64,000 nucleotides of DNA from Lachnospiraceae bacterium (GTDB lineage: Bacteria > Bacillota > Clostridia > Lachnospirales > Lachnospiraceae): assembly GCA_017634065.1 (NCBI GenBank), contig JAGBOC010000012.1, forward strand, positions 115,990-179,989. Reading direction: 5' to 3'. Every line of letters starts with the position of its first letter. The first letter of the stretch is position 1. Below the pieces are notes generated by a model. The model had not been told where the DNA came from. It did no database searches and saw only the letters and a program-made list of their open reading frames with translations. A program made the position numbers and the translations under genes. This document shows, piece after piece, positions 1 through 8,329 of this stretch.

Positions 1-1
1 A

Positions 2-697
2 GTTGCTGCTATAATTGGTGGACCAGTTGGCATGACAGGTTATGTTTTGACAGTTGCTAATATGGGAGCATCTATAGGAGCGGTGGCAAGTGCGATATTC
101 CCTGCAATCGGAGCAGTTCTTGCATATTTGTTTCTTAAAGAAAAAATGGCTTGGTATAGATGGATATTTTTATTGTTATCACTCATTGGTGTTTATGGAT
201 TAAGCTATTCACCTGAATTAAATATAAAAAACTTTTTGTTTGGAATAATCGGAACTTTAATGTGCTCATTTGGATGGGGAATAGAAGCGGTGATAATAGC
301 TAAATGTGTAAAAGATGAAGCAATTACAAATGAATATGCATTGTTTATTAGACAGATGACTTCTGCTTTAGTTTATGGCATAGTTTTATTACCATTAATT
401 AAAGGATGGAGATTTACTGTATCTTTGATTATTCATACTTCGTATGTAATTCCTATAATTGTTATAGCATCATTATTTGCTACAGTTTCATATCTGTTTT
501 ATTATAAGTCAATTTCAGAAATTGGTGCATCTAAAGCAATGGCATTGAATATTACTTATTCTGCATGGGCAGTAGTGATATCTATAATATTCTTGAACAA
601 CTATAGTTTGATGAATCCTACAACGATTACTTGTACAATAGTTGTTTTAGTATTTAGTATATTGTCAGCTGCAGATTATAAAGAATTGATAAAGTAG
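2..697 (+). CDS. EamA/DMT-family transporter, 5' end cut by window edge
   Basis: The reading frame is open to the first bases of the window, so the true start lies upstream; a Met codon at position 32 is internal. About 231 residues remain, made almost entirely of hydrophobic helices, with the Gly/Ala-rich packing and a mid-protein FLKEK-type loop after a helix that I associate with EamA (10-helix drug/metabolite) transporters. Such proteins export or import small metabolites; the substrate cannot be read from sequence. The gene ends 29 bases before a strong promoter for rplJ, so it belongs to a separate upstream unit. A second EamA protein lies at 47866-48768. Confidence 0.8.
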   Translation, partial: VAAIIGGPVGMTGYVLTVANMGASIGAVASAIFPAIGAVLAYLFLKEKMAWYRWIFLLLSLIGVYGLSYSPELNIKNFLFGIIGTLMCSFGWGIEAVIIAKCVKDEAITNEYALFIRQMTSALVYGIVLLPLIKGWRFTVSLIIHTSYVIPIIVIASLFATVSYLFYYKSISEIGASKAMALNITYSAWAVVISIIFLNNYSLMNPTTITCTIVVLVFSILSAADYKELIK

Positions 698-725
698 TTT
701 TAATATTATTTTGACTATATATCAT

Positions 726-754
726 TTGACAATTAATCAAAAATATGCTAATAT
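726..754 (+). promoter_or_regulatory. Promoter of rplJ-rplL
   Basis: A perfect -35 box TTGACA (726-731) is separated by 17 bases from TAATAT (749-754), close to the sigma-A consensus. It precedes the L10 leader, giving a predicted start near 761. Confidence 0.8.
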
Positions 755-760
755 GATACC

Positions 761-863
761 GGTTTAACCGAAGACAGTAGGTGCGAGAGCGTAAATCCTA
801 CCGAGGCGAATAAAGTTTATTAATTTTATTTTTAATCCTCGTAGATCTTCTACGAGGTTTTTT
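761..863 (+). ncRNA. Ribosomal protein L10 leader (attenuator)
   Basis: The transcribed leader has the features of the L10(L12)-binding leader of Firmicute rplJL operons: a stem made by CAGTAGG and CCTAC around GTGCGAGAGC, then a perfect intrinsic terminator (8-bp stem 837-844/850-857, loop of five, six T). Bases 798-806 (CTACCGAGG) can pair with the left terminator arm CCTCGTAG with one bulged base, which gives an antiterminator exclusive of the terminator. The expected logic is that excess L10 binds upstream and favours termination. The fold was worked out by eye. Confidence 0.85.
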
Positions 864-904
864 ATCTCTATATTCGGTGACTAATATGAACGAAAGGAGA
901 GAAT

Positions 905-1393
905 ATGGCAAAAGTTGAATTAAAAGCACCTATCATTGATGAAATCAAAAGTCATTTTGATGGTGCCGAAGGTGTAGTTCTTGCAGATTATAGAGGACTT
1001 ACTGTTGCTGAAGATACTGACCTAAGAAGACAGCTTCGAGAAGCAGGTGTTGTTTACAAGGTATATAAGAATACTTATATAAAAAGAGCAATTGAAGGGA
1101 CAACATTTGAAGCTTTAAAACAAAGTCTTGAAGGGCCAACAGCTGTAGCTTTTAGTAAAACAGATGCAACTGCTCCAGCAAGAATTATTTCTAAATTTGC
1201 TAAAACAGCACCAAAGCTTGAGATTAAATGTGGAATAGTTGAAGGCACATTTTATGATCAAAATACGATTAAAGCAATTGCGGATATTCCATCAAGAGAT
1301 GAGTTACTTTCAAGATTGCTTGGATCACTTAAGAGCCCAATTTCAAATATGGCTCGTGTAATTAAACAAATCGCTGAAAAGAAAGAAGCGTAA
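905..1393 (+). CDS. rplJ: 50S ribosomal protein L10 (uL10)
   Basis: This 162-residue protein matches bacterial uL10 in length and pattern: N-terminal MAKVELKAPIIDEI, then the ADYRGLTV segment and the VYKNTYIKRAI strand typical of the 23S-binding domain, and a C-terminal helix that carries L7/L12 dimers. It forms the base of the stalk that recruits translation GTPases. Start ATG 905 has a good AAAGGAGAG site at 893-901. The preceding leader indicates autogenous control. It is the first gene of a two-gene unit with rplL, without rplK-rplA upstream. Confidence 0.97.
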   Translation: MAKVELKAPIIDEIKSHFDGAEGVVLADYRGLTVAEDTDLRRQLREAGVVYKVYKNTYIKRAIEGTTFEALKQSLEGPTAVAFSKTDATAPARIISKFAKTAPKLEIKCGIVEGTFYDQNTIKAIADIPSRDELLSRLLGSLKSPISNMARVIKQIAEKKEA

Positions 1394-1435
1394 ATATCTG
1401 GGCAAACTTTTAAAGCCCGAAAAGGAGAAAAAATT

Positions 1436-1810
1436 ATGGCAATGAGTAAAGATGAGTTTATTGCAGCATTAAAAGAAATGTCTGTTATAGAATTAAATGA
1501 ATTAGTAAAAGCTTGTGAAGAGGAATTTGGAGTATCTGCAGCTGCAGGAGTAGTAATGGCAGCACCAGGAGCAGCTGGAGGAGCAGCAGCTGAAGAAAAG
1601 ACTGACTTTGATGTAGAGTTAACTGAAGCAGGAGCAGAGAAGATCAAAGTTATCAAAGTTGTTCGTGATGCTACAGGTCTTGGACTTAAGGAAGCAAAAG
1701 AGTTAGTAGAGTCTGCACCAAAGGTTGTAAAGGAAGCATGTCCTAAGGCTGAAGCAGAAGAACTTAAGAAGAAATTCGAAGAAGTTGGAGCAAAAGTTAC
1801 TCTTAAGTAA
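1436..1810 (+). CDS. rplL: 50S ribosomal protein L7/L12 (bL12)
   Basis: At 124 residues the protein shows the three parts of bL12: an N-terminal dimerisation helix (about 1-30), an Ala/Gly-rich hinge (roughly 34-55, [19 protein letters not shown]), and the C-terminal domain with the conserved [11 protein letters not shown] and [16 protein letters not shown] helices that contact EF-G, EF-Tu and IF2. An AAAGGAG site lies about ten bases before ATG 1436. The gene ends just before an intrinsic terminator, so rpoBC is not cotranscribed, unlike the usual rplJL-rpoBC order. Confidence 0.98.
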   Translation: MAMSKDEFIAALKEMSVIELNELVKACEEEFGVSAAAGVVMAAPGAAGGAAAEEKTDFDVELTEAGAEKIKVIKVVRDATGLGLKEAKELVESAPKVVKEACPKAEAEELKKKFEEVGAKVTLK

Positions 1811-1830
1811 TATAGCATTCATCAATTATA

Positions 1831-1855
1831 AGCAGACCTTTGGGTCTGCTTTTTG
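1831..1855 (+). terminator. Intrinsic terminator after rplL
   Basis: The arms AGCAGACC and GGTCTGCT surround a small TTT-type loop and are followed by a T run (1850-1854). The next promoter's -35 box begins directly after it. Confidence 0.9.
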
Positions 1856-1884
1856 TTGCAAAAAATATCATTTTTCGTTATAAT
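1856..1884 (+). promoter_or_regulatory. Promoter of the mreC operon
   Basis: TTGCAA (1856-1861), 17-base spacer, then perfect TATAAT (1879-1884). It abuts the rplL terminator. The predicted transcription start is about 1891, which is also the A of an ATG that opens a 23-codon frame. Confidence 0.75.
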
Positions 1885-1890
1885 ATACAT

Positions 1891-1962
1891 ATGTGGAATG
1901 GGGGGCCATTTCTAGTTTTAGCGTGGGAAGACCCCAATTTTTGGTATGAAAAATCAACATAG
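1891..1962 (+). CDS. Possible leaderless upstream peptide overlapping mreC start
   Basis: An ATG at 1891, at the predicted transcription start, opens a 23-codon frame with three Trp codons (MWNGGPFLVLAWEDPNFWYE then KST) ending in TAG at 1960-1962. It runs in a different frame across the mreC start at 1946. The stretch is unusually G/C-rich for this genome and folds into small hairpins (AATGG-GGGG-CCATT at 1897-1910; TGGG/CCCA at 1924-1936). mreC lacks a Shine-Dalgarno site, so coupling is conceivable. It may equally be an untranslated structured leader; nothing else proves translation. Confidence 0.3.
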   Translation: MWNGGPFLVLAWEDPNFWYEKST

Positions 1963-2785
1963 TAAAATTATTATAATAGTAGTTGTACTTTTGTCTATAG
2001 CCTCAATTACATTTAGTCACTATGTACCGAGTATAACTCTTAACTTAAGAAATGCGTTTTCCAGTGTAATTGTGCCTATACAAAAAGGCATAAATAATGT
2101 AGGGATGATTTTTGTTAGAAGGTCTATGAACTCTACTGACTTGAGAGAAGCAAATGAAAGGATTAGAGTTTTAGAAGCACAAGTTGCATCACTATCAGAA
2201 GCAAATAACTTGCTCAAATCAAAGTCATACGAGGCTGATAGATTAAGGTTACTTTATGAACTTGGTGATGAATATGATATATATCCTAAAACAGCGGCAA
2301 GAGTCATTGCAAAAGATACTGATGAGTGGTTTCAGGTATTTAAAATAGATAAGGGAAGTAAAGATGGCATCAAGGTCGACATGAATGTTCTATCTAATAA
2401 GGGACTATGCGGTATAGTCTCATCTGTAGGCTATAATTATGCGACAGTTAGATCAATAATAGATGATGAATCAAGAGTCGCTTCAATGACTCAACACTCA
2501 TTTGAATCTTGTATGGTAGAAGGCGATATAACATTATATAAAAATAATAGATTAAGACTTACAGGTATAGATATGAATACAGCGGTAGTAGATGGCGATA
2601 AAATTGTTACTTCAAATATTTCATCAAAGTTTCTACCAAATATATTAATTGGATATGCGACTGACATCTCGGTAAATGATAATCAACTTTCTAAAAGTGG
2701 CTATCTGATTCCAGTGACAGATTTTAGAAATCTAACGGAAGTACTTGTTATAACTAGATTAAAGTCAGATAGTTTGAGAGATTAA
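1946..2785 (+). CDS. mreC: Rod shape-determining protein MreC
   Basis: The 279-residue protein has a cytoplasmic N-terminus, one membrane helix (about residues 7-25), a coiled coil (about 60-95, with LREANERIRVLEAQVASL) and a beta-rich extracytoplasmic region with motifs such as DKGSKDGIKVDMNV and SNKGLCGIV. This is the MreC plan: a dimeric scaffold that activates PBP2/RodA in the elongasome. mreD follows directly, but mreB is not upstream. No Shine-Dalgarno site precedes ATG 1946; the leader is G/C-rich and structured. It opens the long envelope gene cluster. Confidence 0.93.
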   Translation: MKNQHSKIIIIVVVLLSIASITFSHYVPSITLNLRNAFSSVIVPIQKGINNVGMIFVRRSMNSTDLREANERIRVLEAQVASLSEANNLLKSKSYEADRLRLLYELGDEYDIYPKTAARVIAKDTDEWFQVFKIDKGSKDGIKVDMNVLSNKGLCGIVSSVGYNYATVRSIIDDESRVASMTQHSFESCMVEGDITLYKNNRLRLTGIDMNTAVVDGDKIVTSNISSKFLPNILIGYATDISVNDNQLSKSGYLIPVTDFRNLTEVLVITRLKSDSLRD

Positions 2786-2816
2786 AGATTATTGTAAGAT
2801 TATATTTTTCATAATT

Positions 2817-3332
2817 ATGATCAAAATGCGATTTGGAAAATTAAGCAGGATACTTATACATATTTTAATTATTTTTGTTGCTTTTTTTATACAGACTTCA
2901 ATTTTTCCACTTATCCCATTTTTTTCATCATCGCCTAACTTTTTATTAATCATAACATTTTCATATGGATTACTTTATGGGGAAGACATTGGGATTATCA
3001 CTGGAATATTTTGTGGATTTTTATGTGATATGTATTTCAGTGGAGAGTTTGGATTATATATATTAATTTATTCTGTCATAGGATTTACAAATGGATTATT
3101 AAATAAATCTTTTTTTGAAAACTCTATAACACTTCCTATGATTTTAAGCTTTACCAATGGACTTATATATAATTTTTATATTTACATAACACATTTTTTA
3201 ATTAGGAGAAAGTTTGATATACCTTATTATGTTTTTAACATAATGGTGCCAAGTATATTATTTACTCTTATAGCGACTGTACTAATATATAAACTTTTAT
3301 ATAGGCTTAATATTATACATAAGAGTATCTAG
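2817..3332 (+). CDS. mreD: Rod shape-determining protein MreD
   Basis: This 171-residue, very hydrophobic protein has about five or six predicted membrane helices and the GLLYGEDIGIITGIFCGFLCDMYF stretch characteristic of MreD (split here: a Gly-rich helix with an acidic residue at its start). MreD is an integral membrane partner of MreC in the elongasome. Its position directly between mreC and the PBP2 gene supports the call better than sequence alone, since MreD is poorly conserved. The start ATG 2817 has no recognisable ribosome-binding site; ATG 2826 (Met4) is an alternative. Confidence 0.85.
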   Translation: MIKMRFGKLSRILIHILIIFVAFFIQTSIFPLIPFFSSSPNFLLIITFSYGLLYGEDIGIITGIFCGFLCDMYFSGEFGLYILIYSVIGFTNGLLNKSFFENSITLPMILSFTNGLIYNFYIYITHFLIRRKFDIPYYVFNIMVPSILFTLIATVLIYKLLYRLNIIHKSI

Positions 3333-3354
3333 TCATTTTTAGAAACAATTCATA

Positions 3355-6231
3355 ATGCAAATAATTTTATATATAATTAAAGAGATTTTTAGAGGCGAAA
3401 ATAATAGAAATAATATTATTGGTTTAATATTTTCTATTATGTTTTTTGCTATAATTATTCGTTTATTTAATCTTCAGATTATTAATGGAGATTATTATGA
3501 ACAAAATTATGTACAAAAATCAGTTAAAACTGTAACTATTCCTGCAGCGCGTGGCAATATCTATGATTATGCAGGAAATATTCTTGCTTATAATGATTTA
3601 GTAAAAAATATAACTATTGCGGATGTTGATGCTTATAAGCAGAATAATAAAGATATAAATGCAAGAAATCGAATGCTCTTGTCTCTAGCTAAAATTCTTG
3701 AAAAATATAATTGTAATATCGAATCAAGATATTTTATAGAGATTGATGATAAAGGTAACTTTGAGTTTACAACTAATTCTGAAAAACAACATATGACATT
3801 TATTGCAAATGTCTATGGCAGAAGAGTTGAAGACCTTGACGAAGGTAGAAACTTTCAATATAGATCTGATATATCTGCTCGTGAAGCTTTTGATTATTCA
3901 AAACATAGATATGCTATGGATTATATAACTGATGATAATGGAAATCCAATAATCATATCTGATAAAACGATGCTTGATATGATTGGTATACATTATACGA
4001 TGAGACTTACTTCTTATCAAAAATATCAACCAACTACTATTGCTGAAAATGTTAGTAGCAGATGTGCATCAGAGATACTTGAAAATCTTGGTTTCCTTAA
4101 AGGAGTAAATGTCGAGGAGACAAGTGCAAGAAGATATAACTATGCAATATATTTTGCACATATTGTTGGCTATGTGGGTCAAACAAGTGAAGCTCATATA
4201 GAAAGACTACGTGAAACTAATGAACAATATGACTTAAATGATAAGGTAGGACTTCTTGGTGTAGAAAAGTCAATGGAGCATTACCTATGTGGAGTAAAGG
4301 GATATAAAAAAATAGTAGTTGATTCAAGTGGAAAGATTCTTGAGACACTTGAAGAGCATGAGTCTAAAGCTGGAGCAGATGTATATCTGACAATCAATGT
4401 TAATGATCAGATTGCTAATTACAATCTATTAGAACAAAGACTTGCAGGTATACTTGGTTCTAAAATTGTAAATCGTGATGTTTCAAATGTTAGACTTTCA
4501 TCATCAAAGATGGAAATATCAGCTCATGATGCTTATTATCATTTAATTGATAATCATGTTCTTGATAAGGATCATTTTGCTACTGATGAAGCCAAATATG
4601 CTGAAAAGGAAATATTTAGATTATTTCTTGAAGCAAAAGAAAGAGCAAAGCAAATAATTTATACAAATCTTATGGACCCAAATGCTGATATACAGATGAA
4701 TCTTAGTAACACAGCACAGAACTTTACAGCCTATGTCTACACTTATTTACATACTCATAATAATATCCTTATGTCGGATGCAATTGATAGAGATGTTAGT
4801 GAATATATAAGATGGAAAGAAGATACTATTTCTTTACGCGATTTCTTATTTAAAGCGATAGAAGAAACTTGGATAGATACAACTAAAATATATGCGAGTG
4901 AACGATACGGTGATAGAGATACTATTTATAATAGTTTAGTTTCATACATTATGAGTGTGCTAGAAAATAATGAGAAGTTTGATAAGCTTGTATACAAATT
5001 TGCTATTAAAGAAAAATATATTACCAATAGACTTCTTATCATGGCACTTTTCGAGCAAGGCTTTTTACCTTGGAATGATGTAGAATACGAAAAGATTTCA
5101 AAAGCAACAGATGAGTATATGTATACATATTTTATAAGACTTGTTCGTGACATTATATTGAAACCATCTGATCTTGCTCTTGATCCATATGCCGGTTCTA
5201 TAGTTGTGACAGATGTAAATACTGGAAAGCTTCGTACTCTTGTGACATATCCATCATATGATAATAATTTAGTATACAATCGAAAGTATATGGAAGCATT
5301 AAACAATAATAAATCATATCCACTTGTTTGCTGTTCGACACAAACTCAACTTGCACCAGGATCATCATTTAAGCCTATTACAGCACTTGCTGCACTTGAA
5401 GAAAGATTCATTACTCCTACAGAAAAAGTTGAATGCGATGGTATATTTGATAAAATTGATCCTCCTATAAAATGTTGGTCATATCCTTATGGCCATGGCG
5501 AAAAAGAACTGGATGTTGTTGATGCGATTAGTAATTCATGCAATGTCGTTTTTGCAAAATACGGTAATATTATGTCATATGATGCTGAAGGAGTTTACAG
5601 TACTGATAATGGATTAAGAATACTTCAAAAGTATTGTAGATTATTTGGTCTTGATAAGAAATCTGGTGTAGAGATAGATGAATTGGCACCGACTATATCA
5701 TATACCGACCCTGAAAGATCTGCGATGGGACAAGGAACACATGCATATAACAATGTTCAACTTTCAAAATATACAGTTGCACTTGCAAATGGTGGCAAAC
5801 TTTATGATTTATCAGTTATAGAAAAAGTAGTAGATAAGCAAGGTAATGTATTACACCAGTTTGAACCAAAGTTTATTCAGCATTTGCCTATCACAGAAGA
5901 AAGCTTCAATGTAGTACATACTGGAATGAGAAAAATGGTGACTGATGGTATAGCAAGAATAATATTCAGATCGCAAGGCATTCAGGTGTGTGGTAAAACT
6001 GGAACCGCTCAAGAAAGAAATGATAGAACTAACCATGCAGTATTTGTTTCGTTTGCACCACAGTATGCCCCTGAAATAGCTGTCAATGTCGTTATACCAT
6101 TTGGATACTCTTCAGGAAATGCTGCGGCACTTGCAAATCGTGTTTACAATTATATGTATGGCGTCACATCATTTGAAGAAATACTTAACAAAGGAACAGA
6201 TGATATAAAATCTATATCGGTATCAGAATAG
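3355..6231 (+). CDS. mrdA: Penicillin-binding protein 2 (class B transpeptidase), enlarged
   Basis: This is an elongasome D,D-transpeptidase that cross-links peptidoglycan made by RodA. One membrane helix (about 22-42) is followed by the PBP dimer domain (PAARGNIYDYAGNILAYND near 62-80) and a transpeptidase domain with all three catalytic motifs: S670-x-x-K673, S728-C-N730 and K881-T-G883. At 958 residues it is about 300 longer than typical PBP2. Most of the excess lies between about 370 and 610, a helical, charged segment inserted where the transpeptidase domain normally begins. Start ATG 3355 has no clear ribosome-binding site. The stop overlaps the rodA start by one base. Confidence 0.93.
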   Translation: MQIILYIIKEIFRGENNRNNIIGLIFSIMFFAIIIRLFNLQIINGDYYEQNYVQKSVKTVTIPAARGNIYDYAGNILAYNDLVKNITIADVDAYKQNNKDINARNRMLLSLAKILEKYNCNIESRYFIEIDDKGNFEFTTNSEKQHMTFIANVYGRRVEDLDEGRNFQYRSDISAREAFDYSKHRYAMDYITDDNGNPIIISDKTMLDMIGIHYTMRLTSYQKYQPTTIAENVSSRCASEILENLGFLKGVNVEETSARRYNYAIYFAHIVGYVGQTSEAHIERLRETNEQYDLNDKVGLLGVEKSMEHYLCGVKGYKKIVVDSSGKILETLEEHESKAGADVYLTINVNDQIANYNLLEQRLAGILGSKIVNRDVSNVRLSSSKMEISAHDAYYHLIDNHVLDKDHFATDEAKYAEKEIFRLFLEAKERAKQIIYTNLMDPNADIQMNLSNTAQNFTAYVYTYLHTHNNILMSDAIDRDVSEYIRWKEDTISLRDFLFKAIEETWIDTTKIYASERYGDRDTIYNSLVSYIMSVLENNEKFDKLVYKFAIKEKYITNRLLIMALFEQGFLPWNDVEYEKISKATDEYMYTYFIRLVRDIILKPSDLALDPYAGSIVVTDVNTGKLRTLVTYPSYDNNLVYNRKYMEALNNNKSYPLVCCSTQTQLAPGSSFKPITALAALEERFITPTEKVECDGIFDKIDPPIKCWSYPYGHGEKELDVVDAISNSCNVVFAKYGNIMSYDAEGVYSTDNGLRILQKYCRLFGLDKKSGVEIDELAPTISYTDPERSAMGQGTHAYNNVQLSKYTVALANGGKLYDLSVIEKVVDKQGNVLHQFEPKFIQHLPITEESFNVVHTGMRKMVTDGIARIIFRSQGIQVCGKTGTAQERNDRTNHAVFVSFAPQYAPEIAVNVVIPFGYSSGNAAALANRVYNYMYGVTSFEEILNKGTDDIKSISVSE

Positions 6232-7355
6232 TGTTTGATTTAAATCTAAAAAATTATGGATTTTTACAATTATTTGTCTGTGTAATGTTAAATGTTGCAG
6301 GACTTGTTTTTGTACAATCAAGTGTAGGCGAAAGAATATTTTCATTTATGACTCAACTTGGTATTTCGATTGCCTCACTTATAATTTGTATATTAATTTC
6401 ATTTTTAGACTTAAAAAAAATTATGCCAAGATATATTTGGTTTTTCATAATATCTGTTTTTGCTCTACTGCTCGTACAAATAACTGGCACTGCTTATGGT
6501 AGAAACTCTATAAGATGGATAAGAATACCATTTATAAATATGGAAATCCAACCTTCAGAGTTTGCAAAACTATTTCTTATCTTATTTTCTGCCAAATATA
6601 TGGAAAAACTTGATATTCAGATTAATCAATTTGGAAACTTATTTAAATTATTTTTGTTTTACTTTGTGCAGTTTTTTTTAATTTTTATACAACCAAACTT
6701 ATCTAGTTCGTTAATTTTTACATTAATTTTTGTAGCAATGCTTTTTGCTTCAAAACTTAAATCAAGATGGTTTGTGTTATTTGGAAGTATAGTTTTAGTT
6801 TTATTTTTGATAGTTTACTCATCTGTTAGATTTGGATTTATCGATAATGTACCATTTTTAAGAGATTATCAAAAAAACAGGATAGAATCATTTTTTATAC
6901 CTACTGAAAGAAATGAGGCAAGATATCAACAAGAGAACTCTGTTATAGCTATTGGCTCTGGTAAACTTACTGGCAAGGGCATAAATAATGATCTCGCAAA
7001 CTCTGTAAAAAATGGAAACTGGCTTGCAGAAGCCCAAAATGATTTTATATTTGCAGTAGTTGGTGAAGAAATAGGATTTATCGGTTCACTATTTATAATT
7101 CTCTTATATATTTTTTTGATTATAAGTTGCATTGTCACAGCGTCCAAACAAAGAGAATATTATAAGAATCTAATTTGCATTGGAGTTGCTACTTGGCTTG
7201 CTATACAGACTTTTATTAATATTGGTGTCGCTACATCTATAATACCAAATACTGGTGTTCCATTACCATTTTTCTCACAAGGCGGTTCATCATTATTATC
7301 TATATATATGGGTATGGGATTTGTTTTAAATATTCGAAGAGAAACAAGAATCTAA
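6231..7355 (+). CDS. rodA: SEDS-family glycan polymerase RodA
   Basis: The protein has 374 residues and about ten membrane helices. SEDS signatures are present: NSIRWIRIPFINMEIQPSEFAK in the middle (with the catalytic-region WI-x5-QPSE pattern), and the C-terminal NTGVPLPFFSQGGSS motif. RodA polymerises lipid II into glycan strands and works with the PBP2 encoded just upstream. The start is GTG at 6231, sharing one base with the mrdA stop (TAGTG), so translation is probably coupled; no Shine-Dalgarno is visible. The context (mreCD-mrdA) favours RodA over FtsW. Confidence 0.93.
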   Translation: MFDLNLKNYGFLQLFVCVMLNVAGLVFVQSSVGERIFSFMTQLGISIASLIICILISFLDLKKIMPRYIWFFIISVFALLLVQITGTAYGRNSIRWIRIPFINMEIQPSEFAKLFLILFSAKYMEKLDIQINQFGNLFKLFLFYFVQFFLIFIQPNLSSSLIFTLIFVAMLFASKLKSRWFVLFGSIVLVLFLIVYSSVRFGFIDNVPFLRDYQKNRIESFFIPTERNEARYQQENSVIAIGSGKLTGKGINNDLANSVKNGNWLAEAQNDFIFAVVGEEIGFIGSLFIILLYIFLIISCIVTASKQREYYKNLICIGVATWLAIQTFINIGVATSIIPNTGVPLPFFSQGGSSLLSIYMGMGFVLNIRRETRI

Positions 7356-8329
7356 TGAGAATTAAGTTTATAAAAAAAATATATATATTGCTAATTTTAA
7401 TTTGCCTGTGTATGACATCATGTAGAAGTATGCAGATAGATTATGACTCATCAAGACTATTAAGTAATTTGTATACTGCTAATGAAAGTACCTTTGCAGA
7501 TGGTACTGCAAAATATATAGTTGTACCAAATGCACTTGAAGAACAAGTTGTAAATAATATAGGTGCAGAAGGATATTTCATAGCATCAACAAATAGATTT
7601 TCTTCGCCATTTGTTAAGTTTCATAATCCCTATAAAAGACTTCCGATGGCAAGTCTCACAAAATTAATGACAGCACTTATAGTACTTGAGAATTGTGACA
7701 ATTTAGACGAGGAATATTTTGTAAGTCAAGATGCCGTAGACCTTGATAAAGATGTATCAAAGGCTAATCTAAAATCTGGAGATAAGCTTAGCATCAAAGA
7801 TTTATTATATGGATTACTTGTTCCATCTGGAAATGATGCGGCGATGTGTTTGGCAGAGAATGTTTTTAAGAATTATGATAATTTTATAATTGCTATGAAT
7901 AATGAAGCAGAGAGACTTGGAGCCACAAACACACATTTTGCGAACCCACATGGTCTTGATTCTGACTATCACTTTACAACGGCATATGATATGTTTCTAA
8001 TCACAAGAGAACTTACAAAATATCCTATTTTCAAAGAAATATCTACTACTAAAGAATATAAATCAAATATTATTCAAAGTGATGGGACAGTGAGAGAAGA
8101 GACTTGGGCAACGACAAATTATTTTGTAACTGAAGAATTACTTATGAGTAGTAATGTGACACTTGAGGGAACTAAAACAGGTAATACAAGTAGTGCAGGA
8201 AATTGTTTAGTTATAGTGGCATCAGATAAAAAGACAAATGATTATTACATAAGTGTAGTATTAAATGCAAAATCAAAAAGAAACTCATATTATAATTCAA
8301 ATGCCTTACTTAGTGCTATACCAAGATGA
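7355..8329 (+). CDS. D-alanyl-D-alanine carboxypeptidase, lipoprotein form (DacA-like)
   Basis: A peptidase S11 enzyme that trims the terminal D-Ala of peptidoglycan stems. The catalytic triad of motifs is intact: S100-L-T-K103, S158-G-N160 and K274-T-G276, with the typical HFANPHGLD segment. The N-terminus is a lipoprotein signal with a lipobox ending TSC (about residue 22), so it is probably lipid-anchored rather than held by a C-terminal helix. At 324 residues it has the catalytic domain but little of the usual C-terminal beta domain. Start ATG 7355 overlaps the rodA stop (TAATG). Confidence 0.9.
   Translation: MRIKFIKKIYILLILICLCMTSCRSMQIDYDSSRLLSNLYTANESTFADGTAKYIVVPNALEEQVVNNIGAEGYFIASTNRFSSPFVKFHNPYKRLPMASLTKLMTALIVLENCDNLDEEYFVSQDAVDLDKDVSKANLKSGDKLSIKDLLYGLLVPSGNDAAMCLAENVFKNYDNFIIAMNNEAERLGATNTHFANPHGLDSDYHFTTAYDMFLITRELTKYPIFKEISTTKEYKSNIIQSDGTVREETWATTNYFVTEELLMSSNVTLEGTKTGNTSSAGNCLVIVASDKKTNDYYISVVLNAKSKRNSYYNSNALLSAIPR

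Noticed and set aside
1258-1818. 186-residue minus-strand frame across rplJ-rplL
   Set aside because: It is the antisense of two certain ribosomal genes, with Ser/Ala-rich low-complexity sequence and no ribosome-binding site.
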